64,000 nt of DNA from contig NZ_CP174509.1 in NCBI RefSeq assembly GCF_045920555.1, positions 1,426,001 to 1,490,000 of the forward strand, in the 5' to 3' direction. The stretch comes from Pseudalkalibacillus sp045920555. GTDB taxonomy: Bacteria > Bacillota > Bacilli > Bacillales > Fictibacillaceae. Below are positions 17,190 to 26,359 of the stretch, one piece after another. Numbering within the stretch: position 1 is the stretch's first letter; the number at the start of each line of letters is the position of its first letter. Under the pieces are notes generated by a model, which ran no database searches, was not told the DNA's origin, and saw nothing but the letters and a program-made list of their open reading frames with translations. A program made the translations under genes and the position numbers.

Positions 17190-19050
17190 TAATTTTACAC
17201 TGAACCATCTAATTAATGTCTCTGAGGAAACCGGTCAAAAGTGGAAGGATCTGGAGTTGATATTATCCAGTGCGGATGCATGGGGATTACTTAGAAAAGA
17301 TTTGATTACTGCACTCGGTGTTCAAAGAGCGAAGAGGTTCCTACTACGCTATGGTTACAAATGTGGTGAACATGAAGCCCGAGTCCTTAAAGATTCTATC
17401 AATTGGGAAAGTAAAATGGACTGGCTTGTTGCAGGCTCGAAGCTACATTATTTGACGGGAAGAACGTATTCTTATCCTGAAAGTTTTCATGTGAATTTAG
17501 AAAGAGGTGAGTTTCGCGTTTCGGGTTATTGGATGGATTCTTATGAAGCAAAACAGCACTTGAATTACTTTCCTGCCCATAATGAACCCGTTTGCTATTA
17601 CTTGGCTGGTTATGCGAGTGGATACACAAGTGCATGCATGGGGAAGAAAATCATCTTTAAAGAAACAAAATGCAAGGGCAAAGGTGACGACTATTGCAGC
17701 TATATCGGAAAAGCAGCTGAAGATTGGGGCGAGGAGATCGATGAAGAGCTCTTCTACTATGAAGATGATGATATGTCCGGTGAACTTGACCAGATGTACC
17801 GGAAAGTAGAACAACAAAAAGAGAGGCTTGAAATCGGTTATTCATTGAGTCGCAGTCTGAACAAAGCACTCCTGAAGGGCCAGGGGATGGATGGCTTTGC
17901 AAAAATCTTAGGTGAAAAATTACATTGCAATGTGTTGATAGAAGATAAACATTTTAACGAAATTGCTTCTTATAGACAAACACCAGGGATGGAAAAATAC
18001 ATTACAGCTAGGAATACGTTAAAAGGTATTGAAAAGAAGCTTTCTCTTAATGATGTTGTCGAAGCAGAGCTCACAGGTCAAACGTTTAAACTCGTAACCA
18101 TCCCGATTTCGGTACGGAACCAAATTTACGGCTTCTTAACAGTAGCATTGAACAAGAAAATGGATGCTTTTTATAGGGATTTACTTGAAAGAGTGGCTAT
18201 GGTGGCCTCATTACAAATCCAATATGAAAGGATCGCTATTGAGACAGAGCAGCGACTGAAAGGAGAGTTACTCGAACAGTTACTGAATAGTAAAGAAACA
18301 AACGTACAGGAAATATATAACCGTTTTTCTTATCTCGGATATGATCTTACCACCTCTCATTATGTTTTACATATTAAAATGGAGGATCAGAATGGCAATG
18401 AATTGGATAATGAAGAACAATTGAAAATCCGGAATAAACTCAATAATTTTTATCAAGAGCAAAATAAATTTGGTTCTAATATACTTATTTTAACAAAATG
18501 GAATACTGTTCAAGTCATCATTTCAAAAACGTCAATTGAGAGTGATGGGAAAACGATTAAGAAGTTTGCAGGTCAACTATTACGGAAACTTGATAATCCC
18601 AATTGCAGGTTTTATATAGGAGTTAGTGAGGAGACAACAGAACTTCCGGATTTTCACCATCGGGCAAAAGAAGCTAAGCAGGCAGCAGACCTGGCAAAAA
18701 TAAGATTTTCATCTTCCCGGATTATGTTAGCGAATGAATTAGGCCACTTGTCACTATTTTTATATGCAAGAGAACCAGAAGAATTAAAAAAATTTGCCGA
18801 AGAAAATTTACAGCCTATTTTGGAATACGATCGAAAGAAAAATTCAGAGTTGCTTCAAACGTTATTTCACTATACCCAAAATGAGTTCAACCTTCATAAA
18901 ACGGCCCGTGAAATGATTTTATCAATCAGCGGAATGCGATATCGAATACAAAAAATAGAAGAGTTACTCAATATTGATCTATCAAATTCCAACAGCCGGT
19001 TCGAAGTACAACTTTCACTCCAGATTTTCTTGATGCTCGGGAAGTTTTAA
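17173..19050 (+). CDS. Aromatic-responsive regulator: XylR_N + V4R sensor fused to PucR/CdaR-type helix-turn-helix
   Basis: A 625-residue protein. Residues 1-110 resemble the XylR/DmpR activator-of-aromatics domain; a V4R domain follows (ETKCKGKGDDYCSY, Cys pair). Next come a short coiled segment (YRKVEQQKERLEIGYSLSR), a GAF-like middle part and a CdaR/PucR C-terminus ending in the helix-turn-helix NLHKTAREMILSISGMRYRIQKIEELL. In Pseudomonas this sensor is joined to a sigma-54 AAA+ motor; here the motor is replaced by a PucR-type output. The GTG at 17173 has GTGAGGGG 8 nt upstream. Located between the LLM monooxygenase and the Rieske operon, it probably activates one or both in response to an aromatic effector. 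Confidence 0.85.
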   Translation: MEVKASNFTLNHLINVSEETGQKWKDLELILSSADAWGLLRKDLITALGVQRAKRFLLRYGYKCGEHEARVLKDSINWESKMDWLVAGSKLHYLTGRTYSYPESFHVNLERGEFRVSGYWMDSYEAKQHLNYFPAHNEPVCYYLAGYASGYTSACMGKKIIFKETKCKGKGDDYCSYIGKAAEDWGEEIDEELFYYEDDDMSGELDQMYRKVEQQKERLEIGYSLSRSLNKALLKGQGMDGFAKILGEKLHCNVLIEDKHFNEIASYRQTPGMEKYITARNTLKGIEKKLSLNDVVEAELTGQTFKLVTIPISVRNQIYGFLTVALNKKMDAFYRDLLERVAMVASLQIQYERIAIETEQRLKGELLEQLLNSKETNVQEIYNRFSYLGYDLTTSHYVLHIKMEDQNGNELDNEEQLKIRNKLNNFYQEQNKFGSNILILTKWNTVQVIISKTSIESDGKTIKKFAGQLLRKLDNPNCRFYIGVSEETTELPDFHHRAKEAKQAADLAKIRFSSSRIMLANELGHLSLFLYAREPEELKKFAEENLQPILEYDRKKNSELLQTLFHYTQNEFNLHKTAREMILSISGMRYRIQKIEELLNIDLSNSNSRFEVQLSLQIFLMLGKF

Positions 19051-19093
19051 CTGTTCGTTCATTAAAAAATAATACGAAAAAGGAGGAGTATGT

Positions 19094-19579
19094 ATGGATT
19101 CAAAAAAATTCCGGGAAACACTAGGTCAATTTGCAACAGGTGTTACTGTCATCACTTCCAAGACTGAGGATAAACTGATCGGTTTGACAGCGAATGCTTT
19201 CTCTTCATTATCCTTGGATCCCCCGTTGATTCTGGTTTGTATCGATAAAACAGCTAGTAGTATGAAAGCTTTTAAAAATGAGCGCCCTTTCGTCGTTAAT
19301 ATTTTACAACAGAATCAGGAAAATGATTGCTGGCGTTTTGCAAAGAAATCGGATGATAAATTTAAAGATTGTCCCTACGATCTGACTGAGGATGGTATAC
19401 CGATATTAAAAAATAATTTAGCTACCCTCCAATGTCAAGTGCACTCTATCCTTGAAGGTGGCGATCATTATATCGTAACCGGTCTTGTAAAGGATACCCT
19501 GTTCAATGGGCAAGCAGAACCGCTTCTTTTTTTCCGCGGGAAATTAAACCGAATCAAAGAACCGGAAAAAACGATGTAG
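19094..19579 (+). CDS. Flavin reductase (HpaC/PheA2-like)
   Basis: A 161-residue flavin-reductase-domain protein. The block FRETLGQFATGVTVITS, TANAFSSLSLDPPLILVCID and FVVNILQQNQE are typical of the NAD(P)H:FMN/FAD reductase partner of two-component monooxygenases. AAAAAGGAGGAG precedes the ATG. No dedicated oxygenase component lies next to it except the LLM protein at 15733; it might alternatively supply electrons to the following Rieske oxygenase, which would be unusual. First gene of a long plus-strand operon. Confidence 0.9.
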   Translation: MDSKKFRETLGQFATGVTVITSKTEDKLIGLTANAFSSLSLDPPLILVCIDKTASSMKAFKNERPFVVNILQQNQENDCWRFAKKSDDKFKDCPYDLTEDGIPILKNNLATLQCQVHSILEGGDHYIVTGLVKDTLFNGQAEPLLFFRGKLNRIKEPEKTM

Positions 19580-19616
19580 GTTTACAAATAGCATGTTTCT
19601 ATAAGGAGGTTTGAAA

Positions 19617-20897
19617 ATGTTATCCAAAGAAAAAAACCAACTCTTGACTCAAACGGATAAAGGGACTCCAATGGGTGATTTATTCCGTAGATATTGGATT
19701 CCCGCTTTAAAGTCCGAGGAATTAGAAAGTGATGGAAGCCCGAAAAGGATCAAGTTATTAGGTGAAGATTTAGTTGCTTTTCGGGATACGGAGGGAAAAG
19801 TCGGTTTAATTGATGAACGGTGTCCACATCGAGGTACATCTCTCTACTATGGTATTAATGATGGATGCGGAATCCGGTGTATGTATCATGGATGGAAATT
19901 CAATACAGATGGTAAATGTACGGAAATCCCTTCTGAAGCAAAAGACGGAAAGTTCAGGCAATCCATAAAAATAACAAGTTATCCCGCCAAAGAAGTAAGC
20001 GGGATCATCTGGACATACATGGGCCCTGAGGAGAAGCAACCACCCTTTCCTGAATTTTATTGGATGGGACTCCCAGATGAAAATAAACTCGTTGAAAGGG
20101 TTTGGCAAGAGTGCAACTATCTACAAGTAATGGAAAATGATGTGGATTTTGTACATGCAGCTTTTTTACATAAAGCTCATGGTTCTCAAGCAGTAAAAGA
20201 AGGGATCTTGAGTTCGGATTTAGGAATTGATCCTGAACACCCGCTTGTCAAAAATCCTCCAGTAAAACAGGCAGTTGAGGATACGAATTATGGAAAACGT
20301 TGTATAGCTGTAGGACTTGGTAAAGAAGATCAAAATGCATTTATGGAAATTCACTATATCTTTCCCTTTTATACATTCCCGCCACGATTTAGCGGTGAGG
20401 ATGGGATGTGGCATGCGTTCATTCCCCGGGATGATTATAGTACATGGTCTTGGGATGTCCAATTTTCACATCATCACAAGATTGATATTCAAGCGCAGCA
20501 TGACCGCCGCGGTTTAGTATTGAACGAGGATATGAGGAAAGTGAAGAATCTTGAGAATCACTATGGACTGGAACGGGAGTTGCAAAAAACACATAACTTT
20601 ACTGGAATCCGCGGAATCGCAAACCAGGACCATGCCGCAACTGAGACGATGGGTCCAATCGTAGATCGTTCAAATGAACATTTAGGTACAAGTGATTTAC
20701 CCGTAATCAAGATGAGGAGCCTGCTCTTCCAGCAAGTAGAAAGAATACAAGTAGGCCACGACCCATTCAAGTTGGAGAATGAATCGCTGAAAACGTTATA
20801 TAGTGATGGCGTTTATGATGATCGGGAAAAGACATGGAAAGAAGCATTGCCACTAAAAGAACAATTTCAGAAGAAAGAAAAAGTAGTGAAGAGTTGA
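19617..20897 (+). CDS. Rieske non-heme iron oxygenase (phthalate 4,5-dioxygenase-like)
   Basis: A 426-residue oxygenase component. The Rieske site is CPHRG and CMYHGW (about residues 68-92). The mononuclear iron motif is ENDVDFVHAAFLH, as in the single-subunit alpha3 oxygenases (phthalate dioxygenase and relatives). The ATG at 19617 is preferred: AAGGAGGT (19602-19609) is too close to the alternative TTG at 19611. These enzymes hydroxylate or demethylate aromatic acids and need a separate reductase, which is not encoded nearby. The last base of its stop codon is the first base of the next ATG. Confidence 0.9.
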   Translation: MLSKEKNQLLTQTDKGTPMGDLFRRYWIPALKSEELESDGSPKRIKLLGEDLVAFRDTEGKVGLIDERCPHRGTSLYYGINDGCGIRCMYHGWKFNTDGKCTEIPSEAKDGKFRQSIKITSYPAKEVSGIIWTYMGPEEKQPPFPEFYWMGLPDENKLVERVWQECNYLQVMENDVDFVHAAFLHKAHGSQAVKEGILSSDLGIDPEHPLVKNPPVKQAVEDTNYGKRCIAVGLGKEDQNAFMEIHYIFPFYTFPPRFSGEDGMWHAFIPRDDYSTWSWDVQFSHHHKIDIQAQHDRRGLVLNEDMRKVKNLENHYGLERELQKTHNFTGIRGIANQDHAATETMGPIVDRSNEHLGTSDLPVIKMRSLLFQQVERIQVGHDPFKLENESLKTLYSDGVYDDREKTWKEALPLKEQFQKKEKVVKS

Positions 20898-22099
20898 TGA
20901 ATGAAAAGCAATATGAGGGCTATCGATCATTCAGTTACCTTACCGAAAATCAGGATTTTGAAAAATATGATCTAGCTGTAGAAATAAACAGAGTGAAACC
21001 TTATTCCTTAGACCTTACGGAAGATGAGGAAAAAAAGCTGGAAACGGTTTTCATGAAACATCCCATTGTATCTCTAAGAGACCATGGGTTCATCGTACCG
21101 ACGAGGAATGAAGACATTCTTTCTTATTGCAGTCAGCTTCATACAGCATTTCACTATGAAGGGATTGCGAAATCAGGGATTGATGTAATCATCGAGAATT
21201 TCATGGATGGGATATCGACAATCAATTCTAAGTATGGTTTGAAATGGGATGACGTCATCTATTTATTAGGAATCCGATATGCAGATATACAAAAGCAAAA
21301 CACTGTATTTCTGGCAAGCTCATATGAAGAGTTGAAAAAAGCGAAGAGACAGAAGAAAACGGCAATCTTGCCCTCCCTCGAAGCGGCAAACATTTTAGAA
21401 AATGAAATTGACCGCGTGGATATTCTTTACGGGTTAGGGATTCGGTGTATGGGGATTACATATAACCATTCCAACACTCTTGGATCAGGATTGTCCGAGA
21501 AGAAAGATGGAGGGTTAACTGATTTCGGCCGGCGTGTCATAGAGCGTATGAACAAACTTGGAATGATGATTGATATATCCCATTGTGGAGATCAAACCAG
21601 TTTGGATGTCATAGAGGCAAGCCGTGATCCTGTATTCATCACACATGCAGGGGCAAGAACCCTCTGGAATACGCCCAGGATGAAACCAGATGCTCTTCTT
21701 CAAGCATGCGCTGACAAAGGAGGAATTATCGGAATATGTGCGGCGCCGAACACAACACTGACAAAAAGTTCTCCTACACACTCTCTTCAATCGGTCATGG
21801 AACATTTCGAGTATATAAAAGACCTGGTAGGGATCGATCATGTTGGGTTTGGCCCAGATACATTTTTCGGGGACCACGTCGCTCTTCAACATGCGTTTGA
21901 TAATATGCTAAGTATTTCAAAATCACATGGTGGTGAAACATTTGATGAATCTTCGTATGTGGAAGGAGCAGAGAATCCGACAGAAGCTATGAAAAATATG
22001 ATCGGATGGATGGTGAAAAATAAATATTCTACTAAAGACATTGCGAAAGTAGCTGGCCGGAACACGATGAACGTCATGAAAGCTATTTTAAAAGACTAG
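20897..22099 (+). CDS. M19 (membrane dipeptidase-like) metallohydrolase
   Basis: A 400-residue protein of the renal-dipeptidase amidohydrolase family. Zinc-ligand blocks are visible as ILPSLEAA, DISHCGD and FITHAGART, with the late HVGFGPDTFFGD. The usual N-terminal HxD pair is not clear: the aligned region reads SLRDHGF, so one ligand may be missing. It begins on the stop codon of the Rieske gene (TGATG), so translation is coupled and the start at 20897 is preferred over the longer ORF. In this setting it may hydrolyse an amide, lactone or ester intermediate of the pathway and not a dipeptide. The reaction is unknown. Confidence 0.78.
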   Translation: MNEKQYEGYRSFSYLTENQDFEKYDLAVEINRVKPYSLDLTEDEEKKLETVFMKHPIVSLRDHGFIVPTRNEDILSYCSQLHTAFHYEGIAKSGIDVIIENFMDGISTINSKYGLKWDDVIYLLGIRYADIQKQNTVFLASSYEELKKAKRQKKTAILPSLEAANILENEIDRVDILYGLGIRCMGITYNHSNTLGSGLSEKKDGGLTDFGRRVIERMNKLGMMIDISHCGDQTSLDVIEASRDPVFITHAGARTLWNTPRMKPDALLQACADKGGIIGICAAPNTTLTKSSPTHSLQSVMEHFEYIKDLVGIDHVGFGPDTFFGDHVALQHAFDNMLSISKSHGGETFDESSYVEGAENPTEAMKNMIGWMVKNKYSTKDIAKVAGRNTMNVMKAILKD

Positions 22100-22118
22100 C
22101 AGATTGGAGGTGAATCAT

Positions 22119-22873
22119 ATGGAAGAATCCGAGAAAGTAGCCATTGTCACTGGGGCAGCCCAAGGGCTCGGTTTTTCGATTGCAAAAAAGTTCGTTGCTG
22201 ATGGACTGAAGGTCGTTTTCATAGATAAGAACCAAAAACGATTAAATAAAATAAAAGAATTTAGATTCATAGATCCAACAATCTCAAAAGAACCATGTTT
22301 TTGAATATGGACGTTTCCAATGTAACTGAAATCAAACAAGGGGTAAGAACCATACTAGAGACCTGGGGGCGTATCGATATTCTAGTCAACAATGCAGGAA
22401 TCCGGAAAGAAACGCCAATTGAAGAAATTGATGAAGATGAATGGAATTTGATTCTATCCGTCAACCTTGGTGGGACATTCTTTTTCTCACAAGCTGTTGC
22501 AAATGTGATGAAAGATCAAAAGCACGGACGCATCATCAACATTTCATCCTACGGTGGACAAGCCGGACCACTGACTTCCGGTGCTCATTACTGTGCTTCT
22601 AAAGCAGGACAATTAGCGTTGACAAAAGTATTTGCCCGAGCCCTTTCTGATTTCGGTGTCACCGTCAATACTGTGGCACCAGCGGCGGTGAAATCTCCTG
22701 AAATGGATAAAATCGCACCGGAAAAATTAGAAAGAATGAAAGCTGGCATCCCTGTAAAACGTTTTGGGGAACCCGAAGAGGTAGCGAATATCGTTTCCTA
22801 TCTAGCATCGGATATGGCTGGATACACGACAGGAGCAACGTTTGATATAAATGGTGGCTTGTTGATGCGATGA
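22119..22873 (+). pseudogene. SDR-family oxidoreductase split by a one-base frameshift
   Basis: Two overlapping frames together make one short-chain dehydrogenase. The first (22119-22304) has VTGAAQGLGFSIAKKF and stops just after EPCF. The second continues LNMDVSNVTEIKQG, NNAG, catalytic Ser-Tyr-Lys in SSYGGQAGP and HYCASKAG, and the FabG-like end TFDINGGLLMR (22873). Adding one T to the five-T run near 22303 restores a continuous reading (CFLNMDVSN). GGAGGTGAATCAT precedes the ATG at 22119. It may be a real mutation, slippage at the T-run, or a sequence error. The intact enzyme would oxidise a hydroxyl intermediate of the pathway. Confidence 0.8.
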
Positions 22874-22915
22874 ACCTGATTTCAAAAAATGAAAAGGAAA
22901 AAGGAGATGAATAGA

Positions 22916-23281
22916 ATGGGAGAAATTAAACATGGTGCTCCTAAAGTACCTACTCCATTACGAGTATTCATGACGTTCGAGTCCACGGGCTGGTTTGATA
23001 CGACAAAGGAACAAAAGGAAAAGGAAATCTTACCGGAGCTTAACAACGTTTTAGAAGAATGGAAACAAAACGGTTCGGAGTTACTTGCAACGTTTGATCG
23101 AGATATTTTAACAGCTGGACACGCTGGTCCTTCCAATTGGCATGCTTGTTTCCTTTACAACATCCCTGATCTACAGACAGTCACCGACATGACCCACTCA
23201 TTCAGAGCAGCAGGGCTTGACCGTTATTTCCGGTTGGAAGCTTCTATTGGCCGCCCGTTCTTTCTTTTAGAAAAAAATTAA
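22916..23281 (+). CDS. Small hypothetical protein, possible dimeric alpha/beta-barrel fold
   Basis: A 121-residue protein that I do not recognise with certainty. The order beta (LRVFMTFES), helix (KEKEILPELNNVLEEWKQNG), beta (LLATFDRD), beta (HACFLYNIP), helix (LQTVTDMTHSFRAAG), beta (RYFRLEASIGRP) resembles ferredoxin-like dimeric barrels such as muconolactone isomerase or Dabb proteins. AAGGAG (22901-22906) lies 9 nt before the ATG at 22916. It sits between the SDR and the TRAP transporter. A catalytic or small-molecule-binding role is possible but only inferred from fold pattern. Confidence 0.6.
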   Translation: MGEIKHGAPKVPTPLRVFMTFESTGWFDTTKEQKEKEILPELNNVLEEWKQNGSELLATFDRDILTAGHAGPSNWHACFLYNIPDLQTVTDMTHSFRAAGLDRYFRLEASIGRPFFLLEKN

Positions 23282-23301
23282 GGAATTAGAGGTGTGGGTA
23301 T

Positions 23302-24327
23302 ATGAAAAGATGTCTATATTTGATCCTTGCCGTTTTGGTGACTTCTATCTTGTCTGCTTGTGGAGGAGGTACTACGAATGCAGGTGAAGACACGATCAAG
23401 TTGACTTATGCATTTTTTGCTCCAGCCAATACTTTCCCGGCGGTGCAAATGGAAGAATGGAAAAAACGATTGGAAGAACGGACAAATGGAAAAGTGGAAG
23501 TGGAACTTTTCCATGGTGGATCGTTACTTGAAGCAAATAATATGTATGACGGAGTAGAAAGTGGAACAGCTGATATCGGATTGACCTCAACCTCCTATGA
23601 GCCGAGAAGATTTCCTTTACTCGCCATTTCTGATATGCCATCTATTTATAATAGTGCAACCTCTGCAAGCAAAGTAGTCCATGATCTTGTAAAAGAGTAT
23701 CCCCCTGAAGCCCTTGAAAATTTTAAAATCATCACCACATTCGCCACAGAACCTGCCTATATTCAAAGTAAACAACCAATCACATCTTTAGATGAACTCA
23801 AAGGTCAACAACTCCGTATTGCCGGTGCATTAACCCCGATTATGGAAGAGCTAGGCGCGGCACCTGTCGAAATGTCACAGGCTGAAGTTCCAGAGGCATT
23901 GCAAACCGGCATCGTAAATGGATATGTCTCATCAAGAGAAATATTAAAGGATGCAAAGTTAGCTGAGATGGTCAACTATACGACTGATTACCCTCTAGCC
24001 TTGAATACGTTCATCGCAGTCATGAATAAAGACACATGGGACAGCCTTCCAGATGATGTACAGCAAGTAATCGATGAATTGAATCATGAAATGACCGTAT
24101 TTACTGGAGAATACCTCGATAAACATGTACAGGAGTCTCTTGAATGGAGTAAAGAGAATCATGAGCATGAAATAGTAGAACTTTCTGATCGTGAAAAGTG
24201 GGATGAAAAATTAGAAAATATGAAAATGAATTACGTTGAAAAGGTCCAAAACCAAGGTCATCCTGCAAAAGAGTACCTGGAAAAAATGGAAAACCTGATT
24301 GAAAAGTATAACAGAGAAAGTGAATGA
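23302..24327 (+). CDS. TRAP transporter substrate-binding lipoprotein (DctP family), copy 1
   Basis: A 341-residue periplasmic-type binding protein. The signal ends in lipobox ILSACGGG. The DctP/TAXI-like core has KLTYAFFAPANTFPAVQMEEW, FHGGSLLEANNMYDGV, ADIGLT and LRIAGALTPIMEELGAAPV, with VPEALQTG near the substrate clamp. AGAGGTGTGGG precedes the ATG. The cognate permeases follow directly (24353, 24910), making a complete TRAP set for a carboxylate substrate. A close paralogue lies at 27768. Confidence 0.92.
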   Translation: MKRCLYLILAVLVTSILSACGGGTTNAGEDTIKLTYAFFAPANTFPAVQMEEWKKRLEERTNGKVEVELFHGGSLLEANNMYDGVESGTADIGLTSTSYEPRRFPLLAISDMPSIYNSATSASKVVHDLVKEYPPEALENFKIITTFATEPAYIQSKQPITSLDELKGQQLRIAGALTPIMEELGAAPVEMSQAEVPEALQTGIVNGYVSSREILKDAKLAEMVNYTTDYPLALNTFIAVMNKDTWDSLPDDVQQVIDELNHEMTVFTGEYLDKHVQESLEWSKENHEHEIVELSDREKWDEKLENMKMNYVEKVQNQGHPAKEYLEKMENLIEKYNRESE

Positions 24328-24352
24328 ATTTATCCAGCCAGGAGGGAAACGA

Positions 24353-24913
24353 ATGGAAGATAAACAAACCGTCCCGTTAGAGCAAGAAATCCCTCGAACG
24401 ATGCATGAATCTACAGTAATGAAAAATGAGAAAACAAGTGTTTTTCTAAGAATAATCGATCGAATAAATCAAGGCTCAGCCGTATTGGCTGGGACTACTC
24501 TTTTGATAATGATTTTATTGGTTGTGTTTAATTCCATAAAAAGGCTATTTTCTGACCCAATCGCCGGAACGGTGGAGCTTGTAAGCTGGCTTGGAGCTGT
24601 TACCACAATATTCTCTTTAGGATACGCACAATTACACAAAGGGCATGTTTTTATTGACTTGCTGTATAAGAAATTTCCAGAGACAATACAACACATTCTC
24701 CATACATTCATGAATTTAGCAAGTATCGCGTTTTTTAGTGTAGCTGGATGGCAAATCGCTTTATATGGAATCAACTTAATGGAGAATGGGGTGGTTTCAC
24801 CAACAATGAGAATATCGTTTTATCCTATTGTCATCTTTTGTTCACTGGGTTTCTTAGGTTTGTTGTTAGCCCTCGTTAAAGAGACGATCTTAATTTGGAG
24901 AGGGGGATCATGA
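24353..24913 (+). CDS. TRAP transporter small permease (DctQ)
   Basis: A 186-residue protein with a charged N-terminal tail of about 40 residues and then four hydrophobic helices (SAVLAGTTLLIMILLVVFN; ELVSWLGAVTTIFSLGYA; FMNLASIAFFSVAGWQIAL; FYPIVIFCSLGFLGLLLALV). AGGAGGG precedes the ATG at 24353; the ORF extends upstream but without a ribosome site. It overlaps the large permease start by four bases. DctQ proteins stabilise the DctM channel of TRAP importers. Confidence 0.9.
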   Translation: MEDKQTVPLEQEIPRTMHESTVMKNEKTSVFLRIIDRINQGSAVLAGTTLLIMILLVVFNSIKRLFSDPIAGTVELVSWLGAVTTIFSLGYAQLHKGHVFIDLLYKKFPETIQHILHTFMNLASIAFFSVAGWQIALYGINLMENGVVSPTMRISFYPIVIFCSLGFLGLLLALVKETILIWRGGS

Positions 24914-26202
24914 TGGATGCAAATATGTTAGCTGTTCTAGGTATCGTACTCCTATTCACTTTGATGTTCTTACGATTGCCGATCAGCTTTGCAATGATGA
25001 TTGTCGGTTTCATCGGGGTCTTGATCTATGCTTCTCCCAGAGCTGCTTATAACTTGCTGAGTGCTGATTTATGGAACCAGTTTTCAAGCTACTCATTAAG
25101 TGTGATTCCTCTTTATATTTTCATGGGGGAAATCATATTCCGCACAGGTGTAACAGAAAAGCTATTTCAATCAGCGTACAAATGGGTTGGTCATTTTCGT
25201 GGTGGTATGGCGAGTACCACAATTTTAGCGAGTGCAGGTTTTGCCTCGATCAGTGGGTCCAACTCTGCAACTGCAGCGACCATGGCGACGATGTCTCTCC
25301 CGGAGCTGGATAAATACAAATACAATAAGGCCCTAAGCACTGGAAGCATCGCAACAGGGGGGACACTCGGGATCATCATCCCGACAAGTACAGTTCTCAT
25401 TGTCCTGGCTCTTCAGATGGAACTATCAGTCAGGGATTTGTTCGTTGCCAGTATCATCCCGGGCATTTTTCTGACGCTTTTGTTGATCGTCACGGTATTG
25501 GACTTATGCCGTCTCTACCCGGATTACGGCCCTTCTGGTGAAAAGTCGAATATGACGGAAAGAATCAAATCGTTAAAAGATATCATCCCGATTGCGTTAC
25601 TTTTCTTATTTGTCATCGGAGGTCTCTATTTAGGATGGTTTACTCCGACAGAATCAGGTGCATTTGGAGCGTTCGGGGCAATTGTCCTTTCTCTGTTGAT
25701 GAAAAAGCTGACATGGGAACGTTTCAGGACTGCAATGGCAGGAACCCTTAAGTCATCGGCGATGGTCTTGATGTTAGTCGTGGCAGCGATGGTGTTTGGC
25801 CGCTTTTTGGCGATAACGAGATTGCCATTCACCGTAGCAGAATGGGTGAGCCAATTGCCTGTCCAGCCAATTATTGTTCTATGTGCTGTACTGCTGATTT
25901 ATATCATAGGCGGATCTATTATGGATGCGCTCGGATTCCTGATCATTTCCATCCCGATTTTTTATCCGATGGTGATCGCACTAGGTTATGATCCAGTCTG
26001 GTTTGCGATCCTGCTTTGTGTTGTGACTAGTTTGGGTGCAATCACACCTCCTGTCGGAATCAATGCGTTCATTGTTCAAGGGATGACCCCGGAAACCCCT
26101 ATCACCACTGTGTTCAAGGGAACGGCTTACTTTTTTGTAACCTACATCATTTTTATTGGATTACTTATTATGTTTCCGCAGATCATTTTGATATTTGTTT
26201 GA
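24910..26202 (+). CDS. TRAP transporter large permease (DctM)
   Basis: A 430-residue membrane protein with about 12 hydrophobic segments. Typical DctM blocks are ASAGFASISGSNSATAATM, GGTLGIIIPTSTVLIV and LGAITPPVGINAFIVQG. Start ATGATG at 24910 overlaps the stop of DctQ; AGAGGGGGA lies just upstream. DctM carries the sodium-coupled transport path. It is part of the P1-Q-M set beginning at 23302. Confidence 0.93.
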   Translation: MMDANMLAVLGIVLLFTLMFLRLPISFAMMIVGFIGVLIYASPRAAYNLLSADLWNQFSSYSLSVIPLYIFMGEIIFRTGVTEKLFQSAYKWVGHFRGGMASTTILASAGFASISGSNSATAATMATMSLPELDKYKYNKALSTGSIATGGTLGIIIPTSTVLIVLALQMELSVRDLFVASIIPGIFLTLLLIVTVLDLCRLYPDYGPSGEKSNMTERIKSLKDIIPIALLFLFVIGGLYLGWFTPTESGAFGAFGAIVLSLLMKKLTWERFRTAMAGTLKSSAMVLMLVVAAMVFGRFLAITRLPFTVAEWVSQLPVQPIIVLCAVLLIYIIGGSIMDALGFLIISIPIFYPMVIALGYDPVWFAILLCVVTSLGAITPPVGINAFIVQGMTPETPITTVFKGTAYFFVTYIIFIGLLIMFPQIILIFV

Positions 26203-26242
26203 TTTTTTCCTGTTACATACTTCAGAAAAAGGAGGATATTAT

Positions 26243-26359
26243 GTGAGTTTAATAGATTTTCTGAAAGATATTTTAGAAGAGGAGGAAGTTGAACTTTTAA
26301 CCGCTGATCCTGCTTTTACCTTTTTGTTTGAAGAAATAGAGGATGATGACAATGAATGA
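26243..26359 (+). CDS. 38-residue acidic microprotein overlapping the amidase start
   Basis: A small ORF with GTG start and near-perfect ribosome site AAAAAGGAGG (26226-26235). It encodes VSLIDFLKDILEEEE, a hydrophobic middle ADPAFTFLFEE and a tail IEDDDNE. Sixteen of 38 residues are Asp or Glu. Its stop lies 8 bp inside the amidase gene, so the two are translationally coupled. It could be a helper subunit of the amidase, by analogy with the small partners GatC or AtzG of other amidase-signature enzymes, or only a leader that couples translation. I do not recognise a family. Confidence 0.6.
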   Translation: MSLIDFLKDILEEEEVELLTADPAFTFLFEEIEDDDNE

